Part shown: positions 8,091-16,294 of the stretch, one piece after another
How the letters are laid out: each line of letters opens with the position of its first letter
How positions within the stretch are numbered: the first letter of the stretch is position 1
Assembly: GCA_001723765.1 (NCBI GenBank)
Contig: MAYW01000008.1
Location: 1-61,535 of the forward strand
Direction: 5' to 3'
Source of the DNA: Candidatus Scalindua rubra
Lineage (GTDB): Bacteria; Planctomycetota; Brocadiia; Brocadiales; Scalinduaceae
Length of the DNA stretch: 61,535 bases
The notes under the pieces: generated by a model
Told to the model about the DNA's origin: nothing
Database searches by the model: none
Seen by the model: the letters and a program-made list of their open reading frames with translations, nothing else
Position numbers and translations under genes: made by a program

Positions 8091-9914
8091 TTCTATGATA
8101 AGCTCTGTACCCCTATTCCTTTTTATGTTTATTATACCACCTAGTTGTTTATAAACAAGGTTTCTTACCAGACTTAGACCCAGGCTGTTAGTTCTATCAA
8201 TGTCAATCTCTTCGGGAATGCCCATACCGTCATCTTTAACACTTATAGTCATAGCGCCATCGGATGATTCCAGCATTGAGATACCAATAGTCCCTTTCTG
8301 TCCTTCTTTGTAGGCATGTTTGATAGCATTGGAAATCAGTTCGTTCAAGACGAGAGCACAAGGGATGGCCCTGGTTATAGAAAGATGTATGTCGGCATGT
8401 TTAATAACAAATTTGATTGTTTTCTTCGATGCATAAATTTGCAACAGGTATTTGGATAATTGCTTAATATGTTCCTCCATGTCTATATTATCAAATCGTT
8501 CACTTTTATAGAGTTGTGCATGAACAAGGGCTATAGAATCTACTCTGTTACGGCAATCCGTAAACAAATCAATTGTCTCTTGATTTTGAGTTTGCATGCT
8601 GCCCATATCGAGCAGGCTTGAAATTATCTGGAGATTATTCTTAACTCTATGGTGAACTTCACCCAAAAGTATCTCTTTCTCTCTAAGAGATATCTTGATT
8701 TGCTCCTCTGCACGATTGCGCTTGGCAATTTCCGCCTTTAGCTTTTTGATTGCCTTTATCAACTCTACCGTGCGACTTTTCATGGATACATAAAGTAGAT
8801 TTAGTTTACCCGCCATAACATTAAAGCCGCTGGCCAATGCGCCTATTTCATCTTTTCGATTTATATCAACCCTATATATAAGGTCACCGCTTGCCATTAT
8901 TTCCGTTGCGCTCTTCAGCCTATTGATTGATCTTGATGCTGAAAGAGAAAAAACAACCCCCATGCCGATGGCTACAGCGCCGCACAGACTCCCCACTACC
9001 AGCGCAGTAATACTCAATCCGCGCAAGGGGGCAAAGGCCTCTGCTAAATCCATTTCTGCCAGGAGAGTCCAGCCATACTCGGGGAAATACGCCGAGGCGC
9101 CTATAATAGACACACCCCTGTAATCTGGATAGATGCCGGTCATTTCTACACCATGTTTGGTTGTTTTGCGAATAGGCGCTGTATCAACTACTTGCTTTAG
9201 GTCAGCGCCCTCTATAAACCTGGATTTGGTAAGCATTATTTTATTACTATTGTTTACCAGATAAGCCTCTCCTGTCTCACCCATACCAACACGGTTGGTC
9301 ATAATCTCATTCAGGGATTCCAGGTTATACGCATTGATAATAACACCTATTGTCCCACCCCCGCGTTTGAGAATGAGAGGCGCAGATATAAATATACAGT
9401 TAATATCCAGGTAGGGAGATTTGTACGATTGACCAACATAGGTTTCACCGTAGTTTTTATTTATACTTTTGATATAAATCTCCTGTTCGGACATATCCTT
9501 TCCAATCATCGTCTCATCGGTAGATGATATAATCCTGCCTTCCAGGTCCACTATTGTTATTGCCACAATATGGGGATCAAGCGGCATTTTGTTATCCTTG
9601 AGATGTTTGTTTAGGCTAGTGACTGTATAGCTTTGATATCCCCTTCGAGCAATAATTGTCTCAAGGTTGTCTCTTATAAACCCGTCAGAGCTGAAGTCAA
9701 TGGATCGACACTTTTTTGCCTCTATAAAAGAAATGATATGAATTTTCTTTGACTCTGCAACAGCTTTTAAATCCTGTAATATCTGTTTCTCCATTATATT
9801 CCTTGTATTAAAATAATATATGGTAGTGATTACGGAAATAGGTATTAAAGAGATGCTGAGCCCAAATATGAGTAATTTAGCTTTTATTGATTGAATTACA
9901 TTCATACTAAACAC
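8058..9914 (-). CDS. Membrane sensor kinase: dCache-HAMP-HisKA_2-HATPase
   Basis: The 618-residue inner-membrane kinase has TM1 at about 12-33, an extracytoplasmic double-Cache-like sensor at about 40-285 (with 'GETYVGQSYKSPYLDINCIF'), TM2 at about 293-317, HAMP at 318-370 and a coiled coil. The HisKA_2 box 'EVHHRVKNNLQIISSLLDMG' carries the phospho-His, and HATPase_c shows 'NELISNAIKHAY' and 'DDGMGIPEE'. The HisKA_2 type usually signals to a stand-alone receiver; none is adjacent except the receiver of the hybrid kinase downstream. A second Met three codons in (9905) is an alternative start. The last 11 codons lie in the repeat element at 7719-8090. Confidence 0.92.
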   Translation of the reverse strand: MFSMNVIQSIKAKLLIFGLSISLIPISVITTIYYFNTRNIMEKQILQDLKAVAESKKIHIISFIEAKKCRSIDFSSDGFIRDNLETIIARRGYQSYTVTSLNKHLKDNKMPLDPHIVAITIVDLEGRIISSTDETMIGKDMSEQEIYIKSINKNYGETYVGQSYKSPYLDINCIFISAPLILKRGGGTIGVIINAYNLESLNEIMTNRVGMGETGEAYLVNNSNKIMLTKSRFIEGADLKQVVDTAPIRKTTKHGVEMTGIYPDYRGVSIIGASAYFPEYGWTLLAEMDLAEAFAPLRGLSITALVVGSLCGAVAIGMGVVFSLSASRSINRLKSATEIMASGDLIYRVDINRKDEIGALASGFNVMAGKLNLLYVSMKSRTVELIKAIKKLKAEIAKRNRAEEQIKISLREKEILLGEVHHRVKNNLQIISSLLDMGSMQTQNQETIDLFTDCRNRVDSIALVHAQLYKSERFDNIDMEEHIKQLSKYLLQIYASKKTIKFVIKHADIHLSITRAIPCALVLNELISNAIKHAYKEGQKGTIGISMLESSDGAMTISVKDDGMGIPEEIDIDRTNSLGLSLVRNLVYKQLGGIINIKRNRGTELIIEFRPQSGRASR

Positions 9915-10495
9915 CGTGTCTTTGACTGGTTCAGGCTTGCCCTGTTAGATAATAGCTTATTGTTTTAAGAGGACGAACCCATAATTTTTTATGTTAATAT
10001 TCGAAAAGGCAAAATCTTTAGTATAATCTATCTAACGGGGCATTGCAAAGTCACAAAGGACGCTAAAATGACATAATTATATATATTATATATTTTGACC
10101 TTTGCTTTCAAAGAACTAAATTGTCATAATTTATTAAAGTTGACTCAGGCTACAACAAATTATCTTAGTTTAGAAATCAAGTGGACTTTTTGTCTCTTTA
10201 ATGGATTTGCTCTTAATAGTATGTGTATATACCATTAATGTGTAAATAGGAACATCGAGCGTTAAAGCCTGACCTATGGTCAAGGCCCTGATCGCATATC
10301 AGACATAAATGCCTGCCCGACGGATCGTTTGGCGGGCCTGCCCGACGGATCGTTTGGCGGGTTACTAATTATTCTATTGCTTTATGACGCAAAATGTCAT
10401 ATATGATATAGCTGGGAACAAAATTACATCGAGGTTATGGAGCCCCACGTGCGAAGCCCGTGGGGCCCTGCGAAGGCGGATAGAGAGGTATTTAT
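9915..10495. other. Intergenic region with promoter-like AT-rich DNA and hairpins
   Basis: This divergent region separates the minus-strand kinase and the plus-strand zinc-ribbon gene. It contains no convincing ORF. It holds a 25-bp perfect tandem duplication (10311-10360) and a GC-rich hairpin at about 10441-10468 (AGCCCCACG … CCGTGGGGCC) directly before the next gene. Confidence 0.5.
10311..10360. repeat. Perfect tandem duplication of a 25-bp GC-rich palindromic unit
   Basis: The unit GCCTGCCCGACGGATCGTTT + GGCGG occurs twice head to tail with no mismatch (10311-10335, 10336-10360). Each unit can pair CCCG…CGGG, so it belongs to the same loose family as the palindromes at 2686, 35869, 42973 and 44808. 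Confidence 0.75.
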
Positions 10496-10858
10496 ATGAA
10501 AACTCCAATTTCAGAAGAAGCCCATGAAGAATGGGTCGTAATTAAGGAAGATATGCAAGAATGGATCGAGGAGTTATCTCACATGCTTTCTGAAAAGGGC
10601 ATTTCATCCCGCATAGCGCTTGCTCCAGGATGCAGTGCTGGCACGTGTGGGTGCCGATTCATTCTCCTGGTTATCAAAAAGGATGTTCAGGCAGCGCTTG
10701 TTAGTATTGACGAATATTACATGATTTTGCATCCAGAAATTAAGGAATCCCAGGAATGGGTTGCTCAGGGCAGATGCCCTGCTTGCGGTCACCATGTTGG
10801 TACGGATGCCAGGGTATGTCCTGACTGTGGACTACGACTTATTATTGAAGAAGCATAG
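10496..10858 (+). CDS. Zinc-ribbon hypothetical protein (120 aa)
   Basis: The C-terminus has two CxxC knuckles, 'CPACG' and 'CPDCG', about 15 residues apart, a typical zinc ribbon. A further Cys cluster ('GCSAGTCGC') lies in the middle. The N-terminal 60 residues are acidic/helical ('EEWVVIKEDMQEWIEEL'). It is probably cytoplasmic. I do not recognise the full-length family; a role in regulation or metal handling is only a guess. An AGAGAGG site (10481-10488) precedes the ATG, and a hairpin sits just upstream. Confidence 0.72.
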   Translation: MKTPISEEAHEEWVVIKEDMQEWIEELSHMLSEKGISSRIALAPGCSAGTCGCRFILLVIKKDVQAALVSIDEYYMILHPEIKESQEWVAQGRCPACGHHVGTDARVCPDCGLRLIIEEA

Positions 10859-10960
10859 CAGACTATACATTAAAATGAAATAAAATGCTTAAGATTTTTG
10901 AGAATATGACGACAATAAGGATAATGATAAAATGTTTTAAATCATTTATGGAGAACACGA

Positions 10961-11383
10961 ATGACTGTTGACTCAATTATGTCACGCAAAGTGATTACGG
11001 TAAAAATGGATGATTCACTCCACACAATCTGTGATATCTTTAAGCGTTTTGGGTTTCATCATACCTTGATTGTGGAATCTAGAAATCTCGTCGTTGGCGT
11101 GATATCTGATCGTGATCTTCTTGGCGCAATAAGCCCATTTTTAAACACTCTTTCTGAAAAGACATGCGATACGAATACCCTAAATATGAAGGCTCATCAT
11201 ATTATGGGTCTAGTAATAGTCACCATAAATACAGAAGACAGCATTGAAACTACTACCAGTTTATTATTGCGGAACAACATTTCTTGCCTCCCGGTACTCT
11301 CACCTCAGGGTGTTGTTGAGGGAATCGTGACTTGGAAAGATATCGTTAATTTTCACTTAAAGAATAAAACTGTCACTGTTTGA
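10961..11383 (+). CDS. CBS-domain pair protein
   Basis: The 140-residue cytoplasmic protein consists of little more than two CBS motifs: 'VDSIMSRKVITVKMDDSLHTI … VVGVISDRDLLGAI' (residues 2-55) and 'AHHIMGLVIVTINTEDSIETTTSLLLRNNISCLPV … VEGIVTWKDIV' (72-130). Stand-alone pairs bind adenine nucleotides and act as sensors on partner proteins. It may share a transcript with the zinc-ribbon gene 100 bases upstream; no partner enzyme is adjacent. Confidence 0.88.
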   Translation: MTVDSIMSRKVITVKMDDSLHTICDIFKRFGFHHTLIVESRNLVVGVISDRDLLGAISPFLNTLSEKTCDTNTLNMKAHHIMGLVIVTINTEDSIETTTSLLLRNNISCLPVLSPQGVVEGIVTWKDIVNFHLKNKTVTV

Positions 11384-11458
11384 AAAGCAAGGCATGATCG
11401 AAGATCACCCCTGACCGTTCGGGCATAAGTATCTGTCTCTATTTACATACATCCGGCA

Positions 11459-11830
11459 TTAAAACGAGAAAAGATATTTGATAATACCGAGAATCGATGT
11501 TATTCCTAATATTATTAGGGTAAGCCTGAATCTGTCATCTTCACGATGATGTCTTCTAGAATTGATCACAATTCCAATGATGCTTATACAAAGTCCAAAA
11601 ATCATTAAGTAGAAAAGGTAATTAATTAATTCCTGGTTCCAAGTAGTACGCACTTCAATTTCTGCAGCTTTGGTGAATATGTTTTCATCTTCTGGTTTTG
11701 CCCTGTCAATGATAAATAGAGCCACAAACATCAAAAACCAGCCGAAAACAACAAACCATCCAAGCGCCTTAACCCAAATATCTGGCCCCTTGCGTCTTTC
11801 CGGTTTCATTCCAGTATTATTTACTATCAT
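11459..11830 (-). CDS. Small integral membrane protein, two to three TM segments
   Basis: The 123-residue protein has hydrophobic segments at about 20-42 ('WFVVFGWFLMFVALFII'), 68-87 ('LINYLFYLMIFGLCISIIGI') and 102-120 ('LTLIILGITSILGIIKYLF'), with charged loops between. No catalytic motif is visible. The start (11830) overlaps the end of the TPR gene by 14 bases, so the two are translationally coupled and probably act together at the membrane. I do not recognise the family. Confidence 0.68.
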   Translation of the reverse strand: MIVNNTGMKPERRKGPDIWVKALGWFVVFGWFLMFVALFIIDRAKPEDENIFTKAAEIEVRTTWNQELINYLFYLMIFGLCISIIGIVINSRRHHREDDRFRLTLIILGITSILGIIKYLFSF

Positions 11831-12806
11831 TTGTATATCTTGAACGAATCTTTTTTGCTCTTTTTGCCAATTTTTCTGCTTCGTCTTTCTTTCCTATCTT
11901 CTTGTAAAGCTCTGCCATATTCTCCAGCACAGACGCAACAATTGGATGTTCTGGCCCTAGGGCTTTTTCCATTATTGCCAGTGACCGCTCATAAAGGGGT
12001 TCGGCCTCGGCATATTTACCCTGGGAGTAATAAAGTAATGCCAGATTGTTCAGGGATGTAGCTACATCGGGATGTTCTTTACCAAGTGCCTTCTCGTGTA
12101 TTTCCAGTGCCCTCTTGTAAAGTGGCTCAGACTCGGCATACTTGCCCTGGTTATCATAAAGCACCGCCAGATTGTTCAGGTCTGTTGCAACACCAGGGTG
12201 TTCTTTACCAAGTACTTTCTCTTCTATTTCTAGCGCTCGCTTGCAAAGTGGTTCTGCTTCGGCGTATTTACCATGGATGTAATAAAGTGTTGCTAGATTG
12301 TTCAGATCTCTTGCTACATCAGGGTGTTCTTTACCAAGTACCTTCTCATCTATTTCTAATGCTCGCTTGTAAAGAGGTTCGGCCTCGGCATATTTGCCCT
12401 GGGATATACATAGTTCCGCCAGATTGTTCAGGTCTGTTGCAACACCAGGGTATTCTTTACCAAGGGCTTTTTCCCATATTTCCAATGTCCTCTTGTAAAG
12501 AGGCTCAGCCTCGGTATATTTGCCCTGGGTTTTATAAAGTAACGCCAGCAAGTTCATTGATGTAGCAAAATTTAGATGGTCAGAACCAAATGTTTTTTCA
12601 GCTACCTTTAACGCCTCTTTAGCTACATTGGAAGCTTTTGAATATTTTCCTTGTTGTGAAAGCATAACAATCTTGGCATTTAGTTTCTTCCACAATTTCT
12701 CCTGAGCATGTGCAGGCAAAGTAAACGATACTACCAGAACCATTATCAAAACAACTGTCGCCCTGTAAAAGGTCAGGGGTCTTACAGTGTTTGCTAATGT
12801 CTTCAT
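11817..12806 (-). CDS. Secreted TPR protein, kinesin-light-chain-type repeats
   Basis: The 329-residue protein has an N-terminal signal peptide (hydrophobic core about 14-34, 'AHA' cleavage site) and then six to seven 42-residue TPR_10/TPR_12-type repeats of the form 'YAEAEPLYKRALEI.EK.LGKEHP.VAT.LNNLA.LY'. The repeats are nearly identical at DNA level, showing recent internal duplication in units of 126 bases. Such repeats are protein-interaction scaffolds; the partner may be the membrane protein encoded in overlap just downstream. Confidence 0.87.
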   Translation of the reverse strand: MKTLANTVRPLTFYRATVVLIMVLVVSFTLPAHAQEKLWKKLNAKIVMLSQQGKYSKASNVAKEALKVAEKTFGSDHLNFATSMNLLALLYKTQGKYTEAEPLYKRTLEIWEKALGKEYPGVATDLNNLAELCISQGKYAEAEPLYKRALEIDEKVLGKEHPDVARDLNNLATLYYIHGKYAEAEPLCKRALEIEEKVLGKEHPGVATDLNNLAVLYDNQGKYAESEPLYKRALEIHEKALGKEHPDVATSLNNLALLYYSQGKYAEAEPLYERSLAIMEKALGPEHPIVASVLENMAELYKKIGKKDEAEKLAKRAKKIRSRYTNDSK

Positions 12807-13318
12807 TGGTATAACTTCCCTTTTAATGGAATGAAATCTGGTAGATTGTGCAATTAGTAATCAATTTTATCAAGAAGGTCATGCCATAATCCCTTATTTT
12901 ATGCAAGCATATCCATCATCTGATGGGTTATATGTCTTTGTGAAATGACAATTTATTGGATTGTATAAATTCTGATGTTTATAATAATCAACTAATTATT
13001 AAAATCAATAGGAAAAATGATAATAAACCTCAACTGACTCAAACCTAAAGAAAAACCTTAATTCCACATAATCTCACCGGATTGCATAGAAAAGCTAGTT
13101 GACTTTTTGGAAAGTTTAATAAGGGTGAGATAGACGGTGATAATTCCTTTAAAATAGAGAAGCAGATACTTACTGACTAAACTGAGCTCGGCTCATGTGA
13201 AATTGACTGCCCGGAGTTTCTTGATATTACTATAAAGAATTGTAAGGTTTAATTTTTAATGATGTGTGATTTTGATTATATGTGATATTGCAAGATCTGT
13301 CTTTTATGCCCAGCGACC
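12807..13318. other. Intergenic spacer, no gene seen
   Basis: The 512 AT-rich bases contain no ORF with coding character and no obvious repeat unit. They may contain the promoter of the minus-strand TPR gene. Confidence 0.4.
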
Positions 13319-13990
13319 TCAAGCCTGTTTGAGGAAGTTATTGACGAACCAATCTCGCGCCAGTTGGGCCACTTTGTCCAGTGTACCAGGTTCCTCGAAG
13401 AGGTGAGTGGCACCTGGAACAATAGCCAGTTCTTTCTGACACTTCAACTTTGCATATGCAGCTTCATTCAGGGGAATGACCGGTATATCTTCACCTCCTA
13501 CGATTAGTAAGGTAGGAGCCTGGACTTGTGATAAATACTCCATGGCGAGATCGGGACGTCCTCCACGAGAAACCACAGCCGTAATTTCGCGCGGTTCTCG
13601 TGCTGCAGCCTGGAGTGCGGCACCGGCACCCGTACTTGCTCCGAAGTAACCCAGCATTAGCTCACGTGTTTCCGGTTGCTGGCGTAACCAGTGTACAATG
13701 CCTAAAAGTCGAGTGGTAAGGAGATCTATATCAAAGACTTTTTGGCGATCCCAATCTTCTGATTCTTCCAGGAGATCTACCAGCAATGTAGCGATACCCG
13801 CATTTTGGAGAATCCGGGCTACAAAATTGTTTCGTGGACTGAAACGACCACTCCCACTACCACTACCATGAGCAAAGACAACCACCCCTTGTGCTTGTGA
13901 AGGGAAACCAAGAATCCCTTGTAGACACACAGTATCTACAAGGATCGAAACCTCTTTTTCATTCTTTTCAATAGATCTCGAACTCTTCAT
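13319..13990 (-). CDS. Dienelactone-hydrolase-like alpha/beta hydrolase
   Basis: The 223-residue protein has the alpha/beta hydrolase triad: nucleophile S119 in 'GYFGASTGAG', D168 in 'GGEDIPVI' and H196 in 'PGATHLFEE'. The oxyanion region is 'VVFAHGSGSGSGRFSPRN' (37-54). It resembles the small hydrolases that sit beside or are fused to phosphoribosyltransferases; no such partner is adjacent. There is no signal peptide. Substrate unknown. Confidence 0.87.
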   Translation of the reverse strand: MKSSRSIEKNEKEVSILVDTVCLQGILGFPSQAQGVVVFAHGSGSGSGRFSPRNNFVARILQNAGIATLLVDLLEESEDWDRQKVFDIDLLTTRLLGIVHWLRQQPETRELMLGYFGASTGAGAALQAAAREPREITAVVSRGGRPDLAMEYLSQVQAPTLLIVGGEDIPVIPLNEAAYAKLKCQKELAIVPGATHLFEEPGTLDKVAQLARDWFVNNFLKQA

Positions 13991-14123
13991 GATATGTTAA
14001 CCCTCTCTCTTCTGAGTCAATACAAACACCTTTTTTAACGGTCGCTGTACCTATTTATACATTACTTATCGGATGCTGAAGTGCGCAGTGTGGAAGTTTT
14101 ACGATCCAGTGAGTTGTTAAGCC

Positions 14124-14399
14124 TTAAAAGCTTGATCTGGCTTTAGGGCGGTTACTTCTTGGTCGTGCCTGATTTACTTTGATGTTTCTATCCTTGACTT
14201 TTTTGCCATTTAAAGCCTGGATTGCACTTTCGGCTTCTGATTGATCCGCCATCTCTACAAATCCGAATCCTCTCGACTTTCCTGTAAATTTATCCTTGAT
14301 TATGTCTACAGAAGATACATTTCCATGTTCAGAAAAAAGTTTCTTTAGTTCTTCCTCGGTAACATTAAACGACAGATTACCAACATAAATTTTCATCAC
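14124..14399 (-). CDS. RRM-type RNA-binding protein
   Basis: The 91-residue single RRM domain carries RNP2 'IYVGNL' (4-9) and RNP1 'KSRGFGFVEM' (41-50), plus the 'FSEHGNVSSVDI' loop, followed by a short basic tail ('KVNQARPRSNRPKARSSF'). Bacterial proteins of this type (Rbp-like) bind single-stranded RNA and are often cold-responsive. The gene has a clear promoter (14492-14520) and an 18-bp perfect palindrome in its leader (14435-14452), suggesting regulation. Confidence 0.93.
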   Translation of the reverse strand: MMKIYVGNLSFNVTEEELKKLFSEHGNVSSVDIIKDKFTGKSRGFGFVEMADQSEAESAIQALNGKKVKDRNIKVNQARPRSNRPKARSSF

Positions 14400-14434
14400 T
14401 TATCCTCTTTTTTATGCAATTTAGTCTAAAGAAA

Positions 14435-14452
14435 CAATCGACTAGTCGATTG
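14435..14452. promoter_or_regulatory. 18-bp perfect palindrome in the RRM gene leader
   Basis: CAATCGACTAGTCGATTG is a perfect palindrome lying between the predicted -10 and the start codon of the RRM gene. It could be an operator for a dimeric repressor or an RNA hairpin in the 5' leader. Confidence 0.5.
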
Positions 14453-14491
14453 CACAAAATTAGTAAATAACTATATCGGAAAACACCGAAA

Positions 14492-14520
14492 AATATATAA
14501 ATTTTGCTTTATCACGTCAA
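14492..14520 (-). promoter_or_regulatory. Predicted sigma70 promoter of the RRM gene
   Basis: On the minus strand, TTGACG (14515-14520) and TATATT (14492-14497) are 17 bases apart, giving a leader of about 85 bases that contains the 18-bp palindrome. Confidence 0.45.
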
Positions 14521-14646
14521 ACACGTAACATTGCTTTATTTTTATTATAGCAATAAACACTGAGTCTTATCCACTATAAGTTTATTTATTTGCTACAATC
14601 CTATGAAACAAGAATATTGAGATTCTAGAATGGTTATTTTCTTTTT

Positions 14647-15204
14647 TCAGCGGCAGTTGTTCCTATTTTTTCTTCGTCTTCTTGATTTAAACCAATATAA
14701 AAATAACTCTTTCTCCATTTTTGTATATCTTTTATATTTCTGGGAAATTATATCCCAAAATTTCTCATTATGCTTTCTTTCTATTAAATGAGCAGCTTCA
14801 TGGAAAATTATATATTTGATTAAATATGTCGGTAAATAACTCATTAGTGTATTTACGGTTAGATTTCTTTTAGAACTACAACTTGCCCACTTAGTTTTCA
14901 TCTTCCTGAAATATATCTTGTTTAACTTTACACCTAATTCTCTAGAAGTCCTTCTAATAATAGAATAGATGAGAGCCTTAAATTCACTCTCAGTTCTTTT
15001 AATCGCCATCTTCTTTGAAGATTCTTTTAGGCATTCTTTTATAAAGTCATTCTTTTTCAATATCCATCTTCTATGTTTATTAAAAATGGCCTCAGGCTTA
15101 TGGCCGAAAGGGAGAACAAATACAAGTTCTCCTGTCGTAAACTCTAACCTAGGATATCTTATATCTCTGTAAGAAACATTATATTGTATATCATGTAGTT
15201 CCAT
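14647..15204 (-). CDS. YgjP/SprT-like metallopeptidase domain protein (DUF45)
   Basis: The 185-residue protein ends in a gluzincin-like zinc motif, H135-E136-x-x-H139 with a third ligand H145 ('HEAAHLIERKHNEKFW'), preceded by 'KTKWASCSSKRNLTVN', typical of the YgjP/M48-related family. The family is frequently encoded next to type I restriction hsdR genes, as here. The start overlaps the hsdR 3' end by 14 bases, so it is the last gene of the locus. Function within restriction loci is not known; proteolytic control of HsdR is one idea. Confidence 0.85.
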   Translation of the reverse strand: MELHDIQYNVSYRDIRYPRLEFTTGELVFVLPFGHKPEAIFNKHRRWILKKNDFIKECLKESSKKMAIKRTESEFKALIYSIIRRTSRELGVKLNKIYFRKMKTKWASCSSKRNLTVNTLMSYLPTYLIKYIIFHEAAHLIERKHNEKFWDIISQKYKRYTKMEKELFLYWFKSRRRRKNRNNCR

Positions 15205-15769
15205 AGTTTTTCACATTTTCAATCAGCTTTTTATGCAAATCATTCATTTCATTTAGTGAAAGGTTAAACTCACTCTTAATCCCCCGAACAAATCGCCTTA
15301 CAACACGCTCCACTTCTTTTTTAACAGTTGTCTGATTAAACCAACCAGAGAACGTAAATTTGTCTAGTTGTTTTGAGAGATCTTTAACCTCATCTATGAG
15401 TAGGGGCGTATGGTCATACGCCCTTACACTATTTAGCTTTTTCTCAAGCTCAAGCAATATTGCGTATTCAGTGTCTGTAAAGCCTAAAGATTTTTGTCTT
15501 TCTGAAAGCGTACCTATATCTTGAAATACTTTTGTACCTTCAAGATAAATCTTTTTATAATCTTTTGTCTTTTCTTTCCATATCTCAAGGAGTCGTTCAA
15601 CTTTTTCCACCAGGGATTCATAGATAGGGTTTCTATGCCTTTCAACGAGAATTAATCTGTTCAGAGTAAAGAGAATATTAGCCGCCTTTTCTTTTTTATT
15701 TTTAACTCTTTCTTCCAACTTCTCAAGATATTCTTCGTCAAAAGTGACCGAAGGAAGTTCTCGTTCCAA
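15191..15769 (-). pseudogene. hsdR: hsdR fragment 4: C-terminal domain
   Basis: This is the HsdR C-terminal helical domain (DUF3387-like), 'LPSVTFDEEYLEKLEE … RLILVERHRNPIYESLVEKV'. It is in the same frame as fragment 3 and separated from it only by a TGA (15788-15790), so a nonsense change splits the two. A 28-bp palindromic element at 15400-15427 is read through in frame and adds the peptide 'VRAYDHTPLL'. The listed start is a TTG codon and may not be used. Confidence 0.8.
15400..15427. repeat. 28-bp palindromic element in hsdR, copy 1
   Basis: GTAGGGGCGTATGG followed by its near-complement (TCATACGCCCTTAC). It is inserted in the coding sequence and translated as 'VRAYDHTPL' on the minus strand. 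Confidence 0.8.
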
Positions 15770-15787
15770 TTTATCTAATTCAGTAGA

Positions 15788-16294
15788 TCAATGAATGAAC
15801 CTCATCGTCTTATCATAGTATTTTTGGATATAGCCTTCATAAACGGGTGTTTGAGTAACGATCTTCATATAATAAGCGTAAATTGCTGAGACCCATTTAT
15901 AATCTTCAAAAAAATGTAGGGGCGTATGGCCATACGCCCCTACTTTGATATCATCAGGTCCAAGTAATTCAAAAGTTTTTCTTAGTTGTTTATATTTTTC
16001 AATAAAATCCTTTTCCTTTACTTCATCAGACGTCAATATTTCTATGGCCTTTAATAAAGTTTCTCTTTCATAATTTTTTGGTACTTCTTTCAGGATTTCA
16101 AGGATTTCTATAATCAACAAACCAAACTCATCTTTAACACTGTCATAACTGAAAAGTGCTCCTTTAATGTCTTCTTTACTATACATTTCAAGAGCCTTCT
16201 TATATTCTTTTAAGATCCCTATATAATCAATAACAATTCCTGCTTCCTTTAAATCATTAAACGGTCTATTTGTTCTAGCTATAGCCTGTAACAA
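15788..16294 (-). pseudogene. hsdR: hsdR fragment 3: end of helicase domain
   Basis: 'LQAIARTNRPFNDLKEAGIVIDYIG' is the conserved HsdR motif VI region with the arginine finger. The preceding fragment ends 'LDKPLKELDCYRL' where the family reads LDKPLKEHRLLQAIART; one missing base near 16290 explains the break. The 28-bp palindrome at 15916-15943 is translated here as 'VGAYGHTPL'. The fragment ends at an in-frame TGA after 'MRFIH'. Confidence 0.8.
15916..15943. repeat. 28-bp palindromic element in hsdR, copy 2 (perfect palindrome)
   Basis: GTAGGGGCGTATGG followed by its exact complement CCATACGCCCCTAC. It is read in frame on the minus strand as 'VGAYGHTPL'. Confidence 0.85.

Noticed and set aside
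12086..12565. Plus-strand ORF of 159 residues with repeated 'RHTCPGYHK' segments opposite the TPR gene
   Set aside because: It is the antisense shadow of the 126-base TPR repeats; the minus-strand frame has signal peptide and TPR consensus.
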